Assembly: GCA_023548195.1 (NCBI GenBank)
Contig: JAJHZJ010000014.1
Coordinates: 14,484,718 to 14,548,717 of the forward strand
Direction of reading: 5' to 3'
DNA from: Bettongia penicillata ogilbyi
Lineage: Eukaryota > Chordata > Mammalia > Diprotodontia > Potoroidae
Length of the DNA: 64,000 bases
Shown here piece after piece: positions 48,040 to 58,664 of the stretch. The notes under the pieces are model-generated. The model was not told the DNA's origin and did not search any database. It saw nothing but the letters and a program-made list of their open reading frames with translations. The position numbers were made by a program, and so were the translations under genes. The stretch's first letter is position 1, and every line of letters starts with the position of its first letter.

Positions 48040-48411
48040 TTGAAAACTTTTTGCACAAACAAACCAAATGCAACCAAGATCTGGAGAGAAGCAGAAAACT
48101 GGGAAAGAATTTTTACAAACAGTGCCTCTGATAAAGACCTTATTTCTAAAATATGTAGAAAACTGAGTCAAATTTATAAGAGCACTAATCGTTCCCCGGT
48201 TGACAAATGGTCAAAGGATATGAACAGGCAGTTTTCAGAGGAAGAAATTAAAGCTATCTCTAGTCATATGAAAAAATGCTCTAAGTCACTATTGATTAGA
48301 GAAATGCAAATTAAAAACTCTAAGATACCACATCACACCTATCAGATTGGGTTAATATGTCCAAATAGAAAAATGATAAATATTGAAGATGTGGGAATTT
48401 TGGGACATTAA
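48040..48411 (+). pseudogene. L1 ORF2 C-terminal fragment, open for 123 codons
   Basis: TNKPNATKIWREAENWERIF, DKWSKDMNRQFSEEEIKAI and MKKCSKSLLIREMQIK match the intact minus-strand ORF2 at 54522-56072. The frame ends just before the cysteine motif. Confidence 0.8.
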
Positions 48412-49111
48412 TGCATTGTTGGTGGAGTTGTGAACTGATCCAGTTGCTGGAGAGCAATTTGGAACTATGCCCAAAGGGCTTTAACTACGTACATACCCTT
48501 TGACCAGCAATATCACTTCTAGATCTGTATCCTAAAGATATTATACAAATAGGAAAAGAACCCACATAAAACAGCTCTTTTAGTAGTGGCAAAGAATTAC
48601 AAATTGAGGGGATGCTCATCAATTGGGGAATGGCTGGACAAGTTGTGATATATGAACGTAATAGAATATTATTATGCTATAAGAAATGATGAGCAAGTGG
48701 GCTTCAGAAAAACATGGAAAGACTTAAATGACTGAGGCTGATTGAAGTGAGCAGAATGAGGAAAACTGTACACAATAACAGACATATTGTGCAATGACTG
48801 ACTTTGATAAACTTTTCTTGGCAATGCATGGATCTAAGACAACTCCAAAAGACCCATGATGGGAAATGCTATTCATATTCAGAAAAAATAACTATGGTTT
48901 CTGATTGCAGATCAAAGCACATTATTTGCTCTCATTCTTTCAATTGTTGTTTCTTCTTTCTCATAGTTTCTCCCATTAATTCTAATTTTTCTTTACAGTA
49001 TGACTCATGTGAAAATGGGTTTAATATGAATGTATATGTAGAATCTTTATCGAATTACATGCCATCTCAGGGTGGGGAGAGCAGAGAGATATGGAGAAAA
49101 ATTGGAATTCA

Positions 49112-49305
49112 AAATTGTTGTTGTATTTGTCCTTTGTTGCCAAAGAAGACCATGCCATCAGGGAAATGATGACATGACTTGCATATGACTTTGTTTTGAG
49201 TGAGGGAGAGCTGTGCAGGTCACCAGCCTCACTTCTCCTCCAGAGTCATCTGAATTCAGTGACCTGATATTTCTCAGGATGACTGGAGATGACTCAGGAT
49301 ACACT
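49112..49305 (-). mobile_element. MON1-type SINE fragment inside the L1 3' end
   Basis: TTTGTCCTTTGTTGCCAAAGAAGACC, GGTCACCAGCCTCACTTC and ACTGGAGATGACTCAGG match the minus-strand SINE at 23303-23500. The tRNA-like head is missing. The L1 end motif GGAATTCAAAATT lies to its left and GAAAACTAAAAATAAGTAAG to its right. Confidence 0.75.
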
Positions 49306-49469
49306 GGGAGATGGTGAAAACTAAAAATAAGTAAGTTAATTTATTAAAAATGAAAAAATAGTATCTTCAATAGTTGTGAGGTACAAAATAAAGCCTCAAA
49401 AATCAAGATTTCTACATAAAAATAAAATCACAGGGCTAATAATAGAAAGGAACATCTCATTACAAATGG

Positions 49470-49549
<80 letters not shown>
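49470..49549. repeat. TG then AG microsatellite
   Basis: (TG)n at 49470-49492 joined to pure (AG)n to 49549. Confidence 0.95.
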
Positions 49550-49552
<3 letters not shown>

Positions 49553-49599
49553 TATGGGGAAAAATAAAAAATAAATGTTGAAAAATTTTTTGAGAAGAT

Positions 49600-50560
49600 A
49601 ATCCCTCCTGCCCCCCCCCAACTCCATCATTTGGAGAATGGATAGCATCATGATGATGACAAGATGAGGAGGAGAAGGAGCAGGAGGAGGACTATGACAA
49701 TGATGACCAAGAGAATGATGATGATGACAACCATGACTGAGAGGTGATCAGACACACTGGAGGAAAAGGCGTTAGGAGGAGTTTAGTGTTCCAGCCTTCA
49801 GTCCAGTTAGGGGGAAAGCAGGTTGAGGAAGTTGGGAAGTTATTAAATATAAAGCTGAATTACCAGAATGATTATGATATTTCAGATGTTCAGTTTATCT
49901 TGGATGGGTTACATAAATTAGAAGAATAAGCAAATATTAGAACAATGATTTGAAGAATAACCACTGAACATTGTAACTATGAACTGAAACCTTCTAAATC
50001 AAAGGTGTCTCTCCACTTCCCATCTTTAGTTCATTTTGGTTTGAACTCCATGGCCTTGATGGCAGAGGATGACCTAAGACAACACTTAAGGAAAAGAAAA
50101 AGCACAAGCAAAACAAAAATTAAGATGAGAATAGCCTGGAAAAATGGGGCAGAGGAGGGAATAGAGGCCATCAAGGATCCAAGAAAAGAGATCTCCCATC
50201 CATCAGGGATGAGAGAAACTAACTTCAGAGTGAGAACAATTTTCTGGCACATAAAAACTGATGTATTTGAAGATCATACTTGTTTTTGAGGCTCTCTCCA
50301 AGTACTAATTGATTCTTACATGATGTCTATTTAAAGTGACAGTTAGGAAAGCCTCAAGAATCTGCAGCAGCTGTCTCCAGAGTGGTGAGCAAGCTAAAGA
50401 TATAAATCTCAAGTCATGACTTTCCTTGTTCTTTCACTAGCCCAAACTCCCTTCTTGTACAAGACATGGAGAGATTATAAAAAATTCTGGCTGGGGAAAT
50501 CATTTAACTTCTCAGGGTCCAGACAAATTCATGGGGTATATAGTACAGATATATACAGAT
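49600..50560. other. Unrecognised DNA, possible old retrocopy
   Basis: An acidic frame at about 49660-49740 (QDEEEKEQEEDYDNDDQEND, then stop) looks like the acidic tail of a chromatin protein, but nothing else supports a gene. Short open frames at 49744-49929 and 50005-50289 have no recognisable domain. Confidence 0.3.
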
Positions 50561-50565
50561 GTTTG

Positions 50566-50725
50566 GGCACCTAGGTAGCACTGTGGATAGAGCATTGAAC
50601 TTTGAATCAGGAGGACTCATCTTTGTGAATTTAAATCTGGCCTCAGACACTTACTAACTGTGACCCTGGGCAAGTCACTTAATCTAATTTTTCTGTTTCC
50701 TCATCTGTACAAATAATCATCTGAT
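50566..50725 (+). mobile_element. tRNA-derived SINE fragment
   Basis: GGCACCTAGGTAGCACTGTGGATAGAGCA, TCAGGAGGACTCAT, CTGGCCTCAGACACTTACTAACTGTGACCCTGGGCAAGTCAC, then TTCCTCATCTGTACAAAT. This is the head and middle of a MIR/MAR-type SINE. Confidence 0.75.
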
Positions 50726-51229
50726 TAGAATTTGCTCTGTGACTTACGGTCTTGTGGAGATCTGAACCGTATATCTATTTTCTCTCCTTCTTAGGCAACT
50801 TCCCCACTTCCTTTTCTGGACACACATGCTCATTGATGGATTTTCCTTCTCACATGTTCACATACACACATAAACACAGATACATAAATAGCCATATCTG
50901 GCCATCTGTAATTGCCTGCTAATGGTCATTCTACTTGAATCCATTATTCCTTGGAGTCTCCTGATGTTTTATTTCTTCTGGGGTCACATGGCATGAACCC
51001 CACTGACATAGCATCTCCTGTGGCATATAGAGGTGAAATGTTACCACATCCATTTATGTGATTTTATTTATTAAAGCTTAGAGAGATAAAAAAACTCACT
51101 ATGAATATTATCTAAGTTATAGGAATGAAAATCTAAGGATTACTTAGAAGTTTATTTTCCAAATGATTGACATACGTTGATAGTTAAGACTTTTCAAAAT
51201 CAGCCATCTTCAAGGTCAAACAGTAAAGA

Positions 51230-51810
51230 GAAATAAGTGTGTCTCTGTTTCTCTCTCACTTCCAGAGTCAACCTGGAGGTAGGTGGACTTCTGGGCTTGG
51301 CCTGGCTACACAGGCTGAGCTGGACTCTAGGGAAAGATGGAGAAGATGAGAATGGTGCCAATGCTGAGAAGCCCAGGGATGGAGGCTGGATGTCTCCAGT
51401 GTCTCTCCTGCCCATGCTCAGAGCTCTCTTTCACTTCACATGCTGCTTGACTTTCATGGGAGCTTGGAGCATGGAGTGGGGAATCACAGCAGGAGAAGGT
51501 GGCTGGCTAATGGCATTACTATTGCATGAGATTTGTTATGAACTATTGACTTCACAAGCCAAGCTGGGGTGCTCTGGGAATAGTTGGCCGTGGGGGAGGA
51601 AGGACAAATATTTGAAGAGCTGGGCACACTGGAACAACTCGAGCTGTACACTTGCCCAGGCATTCTGACTTCTGGCTGAGTCACTATCTTAGCAGAAGAA
51701 TTGGGCTAGTTCTAGCTCTGTAATAAATTCCATATTGCCTTCCACCTTGAGAAGCTTCTTAGTTTAATTTGAATAAGGGTAACTGTATCTCACACAACAG
51801 TAAACTTTGT
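51230..51810 (+). other. Unidentified less AT-rich block with a 143-codon frame
   Basis: An open frame at 51237-51668 has no recognised domain. The block ends with TAATAAATTCC and a pyrimidine-containing end near 51720-51800, which could be an LTR's poly(A) signal and U5, but no partner copy is visible. I make no functional claim. Confidence 0.25.
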
Positions 51811-52184
51811 TTTTAGTTAGCATGTCATTATTAATGTACATAATACTTGAATAGCATATAATAATTAAATTGAAATTATATTATTCACTAATTTTGTTAG
51901 TTTTTTTTATTTAGTTTAATAAAATTCAAAGTATGTTTGAAAATGTTTCCAATACAAATGAACTCAACGTTCCTATCTGATTGGAAATAGCTCAAATAAC
52001 AAAAGTTCCAGATCGTTGTTAGAAACTTGTTTGTACTCAACACAATGAAGACCAGTGGGGAAAGGTATACAAATTTAAAAAAAAAGGTTTATGTAAAATA
52101 TCTTTAAAAATATTAATACTCATATAAACTTCTAGAATACTTGTTAACTTCAAAGCATGAAACTATGCATGAAACTCATTTACC

Positions 52185-53950
52185 ATGAATCCTTGCTTGT
52201 TGACTTCTTTGAGAGATCTCTTTGCATGTGTCTGAAAAACCTCTTTTGTTCCCTGTCACAGTCCCTTATGTTAATAGTATGATTGGTTAAGTCTTTTCCC
52301 AGTACAGGTTTGACTCTAGTTAACTTTAGAGTTATATACTTGTATATGTATATGTATATGTATACTTGTAGAAAACAAAGCTTTCCTGGGAGCATTTGAC
52401 TTAATCCAGGTCATCAGCTCCATTGTGTCTAAGTCATAGAATTCTCTCACTTTTGATAGCTCTTCCATCATTCATGACCAAAATTTATAGCAAAGATGGA
52501 TGAATATTACTACAAATACTGAATACCTTACAGTTTTCATCCTTTTGGGTGTTTTAGAGATGGACCATTTGAAAAAGTAATTCCTACAGTTACAGCTACA
52601 TAAGCCAAATGATGAAAACATACACATATGTGATGTTCCTTCATTTTCATGAAATATCCAAATATCCAAATTAGCCAAATATCTAAGCAAAATAGAATGC
52701 ACAAAGTTGTAGGTTGTTCCAAGCTTCAGGACATTCAGGGCATTTTCCCTTATTATCCATGGAGTGTATGTTAATATAACTAAAGAGGTTCTGAAAAGCA
52801 ACAGCAACAGCTACTATCACTATAATAGAAAGAACAAACGTATACATAAAAGAGTTAAGTATGTGAGAGTCTTTCAAGTGTATTAAAGGGTAGGAGATCA
52901 AAATCTTTTTCTTCTGCACCCAAATTTTGGCTTCAGAAATTTAAACGTGTTCATCGGACTTTATAGTAAGAAATTGTATCTCAATAAAGCTATTGAAAAA
53001 AACTGTCAAAAAGAGTGCCAGAATTAAGTTGAACAAAAGTTTCCTGGACTTATTAAGGAAGCCTCCGGTTTTCATATTTTCCTGAAATTTTCTTGCTGTT
53101 AATACTGAGAGGTTAAAACTTATAAACATTGACCCAAGAATCATGAAACTAAAGAAGTGAAGGACATAAGAGTAAACTTGCCACCTATAGAGCACATAGC
53201 CATGTACCATAAGCTGTTCAGGCAGTCCGTTATGAATAAAATCAATGCTTGTGTCAGAATCACAAAGTGATTAAAGTGCCATGTCACACTATAGATAAAA
53301 GTATATATAAACACTGCAAGAAGAGTCAGTATTTCACAAACAAGCTATAAGTATAGTCTAAATAAATATGTAATTGCTGCTATATAAACTGAAGAATGGA
53401 AATACCCAGTTCTCTCCCAAAGGAATGGTGAACTCTTGTGGTATCTATTCTATTTATAACATACCAGAAAGCTGCTAACAGTCCTTAATACTATATTTCA
53501 TTAAGGAACCAGCTGGTTACATAAAGTGCTGTGATGTACACTGTTTGGAGTCCAAATAAAGGATAGGTACAGGTTCTAAATGTGTCTGTATAGTATCAAC
53601 TCATGGAAAACTTTCATCATAGTTGGCATTTGTAGCACTGGTTTGGAATAAGGGCAATATGTGTGAATTATCATACTTTGCTCTGAATGATATTTCTTGC
53701 TCCACTTCCTTTATCTTAGAAAACCGTAAATCATTTTCATATAAAGTAACCAGGTAGATGGAAGTAAGAAATCCAATGCAAAGGCCAAAAGTTCCAATAG
53801 TTCCAGTATATGACAGAATTTTCCATAATCTTCTCCCACTGTGAACACATAACATTTGTCTCTCCAATTCCTCCTCTTCCTCCTATGATGGATTAACCTC
53901 ATAAACTTTCACAACTTTTATTTGTTTTCTTTACAGTTGTCATGATGTAA
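52185..53950 (-). pseudogene. DPY19L3: DPY19L3 processed pseudogene
   Basis: DPY19L3 is a multi-pass endoplasmic reticulum C-mannosyltransferase that modifies tryptophans in thrombospondin repeats. The minus strand reads, in order: GRRLWKILS and YENDLRFSKIKEVEQEISF (53870-53690); a part from about residue 155 (GLLAAFWYV.NRIDTTRV, 53500-53400); FMILGSMFISFNLSVLTARK to FLTIKSDEHV (53140-52941); FVLSIIVIVAVAVAF (about 52830); TSHMCMFSSFGLCS and TPKRMKTVRYS (52640-52530); and a degraded part to about residue 600 at 52185. About 60 residues after the N-terminal part are missing. Many stops and shifts are present, and no introns are apparent. The C-terminal 115 residues and poly(A) are absent. It is not translated. 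Confidence 0.9.
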
Positions 53951-54111
53951 GACCTTCATACATTTTTCTTCAAACCAATCCTTTTTGAACATCAGTGGGA
54001 AGCCACAGTCCTGGGCAGTGGCAGAAGATGGCAACAGGTCTTCTTAGACTTGATAGGTCCTTGCTCTGGTCTCAGCAGTGTCAAGGAGTAGGGAAACAAA
54101 TGGTGTTCACC

Positions 54112-54122
54112 TGAAAACTTTG
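54112..54122. repeat. Target-site duplication, left, young L1
   Basis: TGAAAACTTTG, repeated exactly at 56033-56043. Confidence 0.9.
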
Positions 54123-56032
54123 TTTTGTTTTTTTTTTGTTTTTTTATTATTTTATTTTTTTTAATGTTTTACAGTCATTTCCTTAAAGTTAAGATTTTAT
54201 CCCCCCACCCTTCCCCCAATACCCCCCTCCCTCCCCATGACAGCTTACAATTCTGTTTAGGTTCTACATATACTTTCCTATTGAGCACATTTTCACTATA
54301 GTCATGCTACGTAGTCGAACTAAAATAAATGGAAGAAATCATATAACAAATCAACACATAATACACTGAAACCCACACACACACAAACATGATCTGCTAC
54401 ATTCTGCAAATGACTTCCACATTTCTTTCTCTGAGCGTGGAAGGCATTTTGCCTTAGAAGACCGACATTAGGATTTTTTTTTTTTCTCAGTAAGTTCTTG
54501 TGTTATTACAAAGTTCCAAGTCTACCAGAAAAAACTCTCGCACACTGTGGTCGTTGCTGTGCACAAAGTTCTCCTGGTTCTGCTCCTTTCGCTCAGCATC
54601 AGATCATATAAGTCCTTCCAGGCCTCCCTGAAGTCTTCTTGTTCATCATTTCTTATGGCACAATAGTACTCCATTACATTCATATACCATAATTTATTCA
54701 GCCATTCCCCAATTGATGGGCATCCCCTTGATTTCCAGTTTTTGGCTACCACAAAGAGTGCTGCTATAAATATTTTTGTACACGTGGGACCCTTTCCGGT
54801 TTTTATAATCTCTTGGGGATACAGTCCTAGTAGCGATATTTCTGGGTCAAAGGGTATGCACATTTTTGTAGCCCTTTGGGCATAGTTCCAAACCGTTCTC
54901 CAGAAGGGTTGGATCATCTCACAGCTCCACCAACAATGAATTAGTGTTCCAACTCTCCCACATCCTCTCCAGCATTTATCATTTTCTTGTTCTGTCATGT
55001 TTGCCAATCTTACAGGTGTGATGTGGTACCTCAGAGTTGTTTTGATTTGCATCTCTCTAATCAATAGTGATTTAGAGCACTTTTTCATATGATTATAGAT
55101 ATCTTTGATTTCTTCCCCTGAAAATTGCTTGTTCATATCCTTTGACCATTTATCAATTGGGGAATGACTTGGATGGTTATATATTTGAGTCAGTTCTCTA
55201 TATATTCTAGAAATGAGGCCTTTATCCCCGAGGTTAGCTGTAAAAATTTTTTCCCAGTTTACTACCTCCCTCCGAATTTTGGTTGCATTGGATTTGGTTG
55301 TGCAAAAACTTTTCAGTTTAAAGTAATCAAAATTATCCATCTTACATTTCATAATGCTTTCTATCGTTTCTTTAGAAAAAAATTCTTCCCCTCTCCGTAA
55401 ATCTGATAAATACACTATACCTTGCTTCTCCTCTTTATTCATGGTATCAATCTTTATACCTAAATCATGTATCCATTTGGACTTTACTCTTGTGTACGGT
55501 GTCAGGTATGGGTCTATGCCTAATTTCTGCCACACAGTTAACCAGTTTTCCCAGCAATTTTTGTCGAACAATGAGTTCTTATCCCAGAAGCTGGGATCTT
55601 TGGGTTTCTCAAACAGGAGGTTGCTATATTCCTTGCCTACTGTGTCTTGAGTGCCAAGCCTATTCCATTTGTCTACCCCTCTGTTTCTTAGCCAATACCA
55701 AGTGGTTTTGATAATTGCTGCTTTATAATACAATTTGAGGTCTGGTAGCGCTAGGCCACCTTCCCAAGCATTTCTTTTCATTAGTCCCTTTGATATTCTG
55801 GACCTTTTGTTTTTCCAAATGAATTTTGATATGATTTTATCCAGCTCTAGAAAATAATTATCTGATAGTTTAATTGGTATGGCACTAAATAAGTAGATTA
55901 ATTTAGGTAGAATTGTCATTTTTATTATATTAGCTCGGCCTATCCATGAACAACTGATGTTTTTCCACTTACTTAAATCTGACTTTATTTGTGCAAAAAG
56001 TGTCTTGTAATTGTGTTCATATAATCCCTGGG
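54123..56032 (-). mobile_element. Young 5'-truncated L1, minus strand
   Basis: An L1 cut short at its 5' end, as is usual after incomplete reverse transcription. It lies in reverse, with a T-rich tail at 54123-54170, a 3' UTR to 54521 and the ORF2 C-terminal part up to 56032. A perfect 11-bp duplication brackets it. The ORF2 part has no stop or shift, so it is recent relative to every other L1 here. It sits upstream of the DPY19L3 retrocopy's first codons. Confidence 0.92.
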
Positions 56033-56072
56033 TGAAAACTTTGCTAAAGAAAAGGCAACAGGCTAAATGCAT
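54522..56072 (-). CDS. L1 ORF2 C-terminal fragment, 516 codons open
   Basis: L1 ORF2p is the endonuclease and reverse transcriptase of the element. Only the part after the catalytic RT core remains. It starts with about 13 codons of flanking DNA, then LYEHNYKTLFAQIKSDLSKW at the 5' truncation. It holds the thumb-side region (ILPKLIYLFSAIPI, FIWKNKRSRI) and the C-terminal segment with the conserved cysteine motif CWRGCGRVGTLIHCWWSC (C-x3-C-x7-H-x4-C). It stops at 54522-54524. There is no endonuclease and no FADD block, so it cannot retrotranspose. The M at 56072 lies in flanking DNA and there is no reason to think that it is used. Confidence 0.75.
   Translation of the reverse strand: MHLACCLFFSKVFTQGLYEHNYKTLFAQIKSDLSKWKNISCSWIGRANIIKMTILPKLIYLFSAIPIKLSDNYFLELDKIISKFIWKNKRSRISKGLMKRNAWEGGLALPDLKLYYKAAIIKTTWYWLRNRGVDKWNRLGTQDTVGKEYSNLLFEKPKDPSFWDKNSLFDKNCWENWLTVWQKLGIDPYLTPYTRVKSKWIHDLGIKIDTMNKEEKQGIVYLSDLRRGEEFFSKETIESIMKCKMDNFDYFKLKSFCTTKSNATKIRREVVNWEKIFTANLGDKGLISRIYRELTQIYNHPSHSPIDKWSKDMNKQFSGEEIKDIYNHMKKCSKSLLIREMQIKTTLRYHITPVRLANMTEQENDKCWRGCGRVGTLIHCWWSCEMIQPFWRTVWNYAQRATKMCIPFDPEISLLGLYPQEIIKTGKGPTCTKIFIAALFVVAKNWKSRGCPSIGEWLNKLWYMNVMEYYCAIRNDEQEDFREAWKDLYDLMLSERSRTRRTLCTATTTVCESFFW
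56033..56043. repeat. Target-site duplication, right, young L1
   Basis: TGAAAACTTTG, identical to 54112-54122. Confidence 0.9.
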
Positions 56073-57360
56073 ACATTTTGTGATTTAATTAATTAAATAA
56101 TTCCCTTTAAAGAAATGGTAACATAATATTATGGAACCAGAGATTTTCTGACTTACTCAGTACAGAAATTGAATGGCTTAAATACATTTTACTGTGAGAA
56201 AGGAACTCTCTTAGTTGAACAAATTGCAAATTTAATAAGATGATTAACAAAGTAGTGGCAATTGGGTTTTATAATCCCAAACTGTGTGAATTTCCTCTCT
56301 GTAGCATATGTCTCCATGATATATGATAAGGAGAAAATCCCACCACTCTGATGACAGGCAACCTGTAATTAACAGGTCCTTGAAGTTGAAGAACAAGAAA
56401 GGGTATCTTAACAAAGTTGAAATTACAACCCAGGACATCTGTGTTTTTCCTTATCACTAAGATGCCAGGAGAATGGTCTGATAAGGAAGTTACTAAGTCA
56501 GCCCCATTTGCTCTGCTGACACCAAAAGGCATTCTCTGAGTTAACTTAAGATAACAAAAGAGACTATTAGGTCCAGACTCTTCTTAATTCAAGCTTTGGC
56601 CCTTATTAAATTCCAAAATTTATATTAAATATTATCAATGGCAAGTGGGGGAAAGCATGCAGGCACACATAGACACACAGACCCCCCTCACTGCCCCCAC
56701 CCCCCCCACACACACCTGCACAAACCTGACAAGACATCCACAAAGGAGGGCTAGGGAAAGAGGAAGCCACTTACACTTCTACACTCATCCTTGCATGCCC
56801 TCCTCATGTCCCTCACACCCCACACCCCCTATGCCTCTGATCCCCTCCTACATGACAGACAGCTCAGAGAGTTGCCCAGAAGATAAGGGGCAGAAGACTG
56901 GGAAGGAGGAAAGGGAGGGAAACTTTTTGAAAAAACTGGTTTTTCAAGACTATCTTTCAGGACCTCTTTAAATTATTCTACAACTCTATGTAAACTTCAG
57001 CCTCATTTTTGATTTGTTCTTTCTCCTTTTATTTGGAGATCTTCTGAAGAACACAGACCTTATTCTCAGCCTTTTTTTTTCTTTTCAATTGTTGGTCACT
57101 TCCCAGAGGAAAAAAGAGTTTAGATTCAGATTGCATCTTGATTGTTTCAAGAAATCATTAGAAAAAAGCACCCCACTCAGAGCCCTTCATCCAGGGGACA
57201 GCAGAATCAAGGATGAACCAAAAAAAATAATTCTGTTGCAATCAAAAGAGCCCCACTGTAACCGGCAATGTCAGAGGTCAAATTTGGTTAGATTCTGTCA
57301 ATTACCCAAGTACTTACAAGTATACAGTCAATGATTTAAAAATATATTTCTCAGTAGGAC
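56073..57360. other. Unrecognised DNA
   Basis: No supported gene. A C/A-rich tract with CACACA and CCCC words lies at 56670-56830. Open frames at 56645-56971 and 57014-57334 are low-complexity or without a known domain. Confidence 0.4.
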
Positions 57361-57460
57361 CTGCTGGAGTGAACCCAAAATTGCTTAGAGGTCTTTTAAT
57401 AAACCTTCAATCAACGAGCCAGAGACTCAATAAAAAGTGACAGGAGTTTAGGGATTTGAA

Positions 57461-57900
57461 GATCACTTGCCTGAGTCAAACTGAATCCAGTCTGGAAACA
57501 AGGGTTCTGTACCAGTACTAGGCATCTGAGGTTGAAGATGGTGCCAAGCAGACACTTTTGACACCAGAAATGTCTTTCTGAAATAGAGATGACAAAGTAG
57601 CAACAATAAGAGGAAATTATAATTCAGGATACCATGCAAGCACCAAAGTACTAGAGTACCTGAAAGAGGAAGAAGGGGCAAAGTTTAAATACATACCATA
57701 GGAAGTCTTCTCCAGAGACACAACCTAGAGAAACTATTACATAAATTGCTTTGTATAACAATCAAAAGACCATAGAGAAGAATGGGGAGGCTCAGGGAGT
57801 AGTGACATCTGGTCAGAATAGCAGACTGTCTGCAACTGGTTCTAACCTGCTCCAGCCTCAGAGTCATTGGCATCAGGGTCTTCTGATGACTGCATTCAAC
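57461..57900. repeat. Unclassified interspersed repeat, copy A
   Basis: It shares words in order with 63340-63590: AAAGTACTAGAGTACC / CAGAGTACTGGAATGCC, AGTTTAAATACAT / AGTTTAAATGCAC, and TCTGATGACTGCATTCAACA / TCTGATGGCTGCATTCAACA. Both are in the same direction. It may be an LTR, but neither end is defined and no coding part is attached. Confidence 0.4.
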
Positions 57901-57913
57901 AACAGTAAATATC
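57901..57913. repeat. Target-site duplication, left, HAL1 copy 4
   Basis: AACAGTAAATATC pairs with AACAATAAATATC at 60960-60972 (12 of 13). Confidence 0.85.
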
Positions 57914-58400
57914 GGGGGCGGAGTCAAGATGGCGGAGTAGAAAGATGCACGTTTACGAGCTCCAAACCCACGGCCCATAGAATTAATGTAAAAAGAGATC
58001 CCCATAAGTTCTGGATCACTGCAAGGTGTGCAGAAACAGAGTGGAAGAGATTTCCATTCCAGGGAGCCCTGGAGAGCCGTCCCCAGGGTCCGTCATGCCC
58101 CAGAAAGCAGACCCCACCCCAGCGCTGCCCTGGCCGCGGCCCCAGAGAAGCTGATCCGAGCAGGCTCCAGGGACGGAAGCTCCAGCGGCCGGGAAGGTCT
58201 CTCCACCCACAGAAGCTACAGGTCAGTGAGAGACACACTTGGGCTCACCAAGAGGGGAGCGGGGTGTCTTCCATGACTCGGGCCTCCTCGGGAGGAAGTG
58301 GCAGTGGAAGAGGCAGGGGCAGGAAGCAGCAGAGGCGGGGGCGGCAGCGGAGGCAGCAGCTGTGGCAGCGGCCCGGAACTCCCCCAGCAGCAGGCAGGAT

Positions 58401-58545
58401 CTTCATTACTGAAAGTCTCTGCACAAACCCCCTGAGGGAGCTGAGCCTGGGAGACGGCCCTGCCCCACCCCGCTCCATTACTGAAGGTCTCTGCATAAAG
58501 CCCCTGAGGGAGCTGAGCCTGGGAGATGGCCCTGCCCCCACCCCA
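58401..58545 (+). repeat. Tandem 72-bp units in HAL1 5' UTR (copy 4)
   Basis: Unit 1 is 58401-58472 and unit 2 is 58473-58545. Each has TTACTGAA.GTCTCTGCA, CCCCTGAGGGAGCTGAGCCT and GGCCCTGCCCC. The pair is also in copy 2. It recalls the monomer-type promoters of some L1s. Confidence 0.85.
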
Positions 58546-58664
58546 GCACCAGAACTAAAGCTTGCTGCAGAAAGCCCATTTGAATCTCAGACCCCAAGCA
58601 CTAGCTGGGCAGATCTAGGTGGGGGTGGACAGGAATCTCAGAAGTCAAGTAACTGGCTGGGCAA

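Larger units (their letters stand above)
45665..49345 (+). mobile_element. L1, plus strand, decayed and internally deleted
   Basis: 45665-45990 is a G/A-rich region that matches the HAL1 3' UTR (TTACTCTCAT..GGAGGGAATAACAT, as at 43918-43950). The endonuclease end lies near 46330-46410 (CTATACTAGTGGGTGACCTC). RT blocks follow at 47300-47660 ([28 protein letters not shown]). From about 47940 it jumps to the ORF2 C-terminal region (48000-48780). I did not find the F/YADD block, which should lie between, so it is deleted. The 3' UTR (48780-49110) is followed by a SINE and the last L1 bases. Confidence 0.75.

Noticed and set aside
49660..49740. Acidic frame as a chromatin-protein retrocopy
   Set aside because: Only about 26 residues of low-complexity acidic sequence; no other part of such a protein was found around it.
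54522..56072. The 516-codon frame as a functional reverse transcriptase
   Set aside because: It lacks the endonuclease and the catalytic FADD block and is bracketed by a target-site duplication; it is the tail of a truncated L1.
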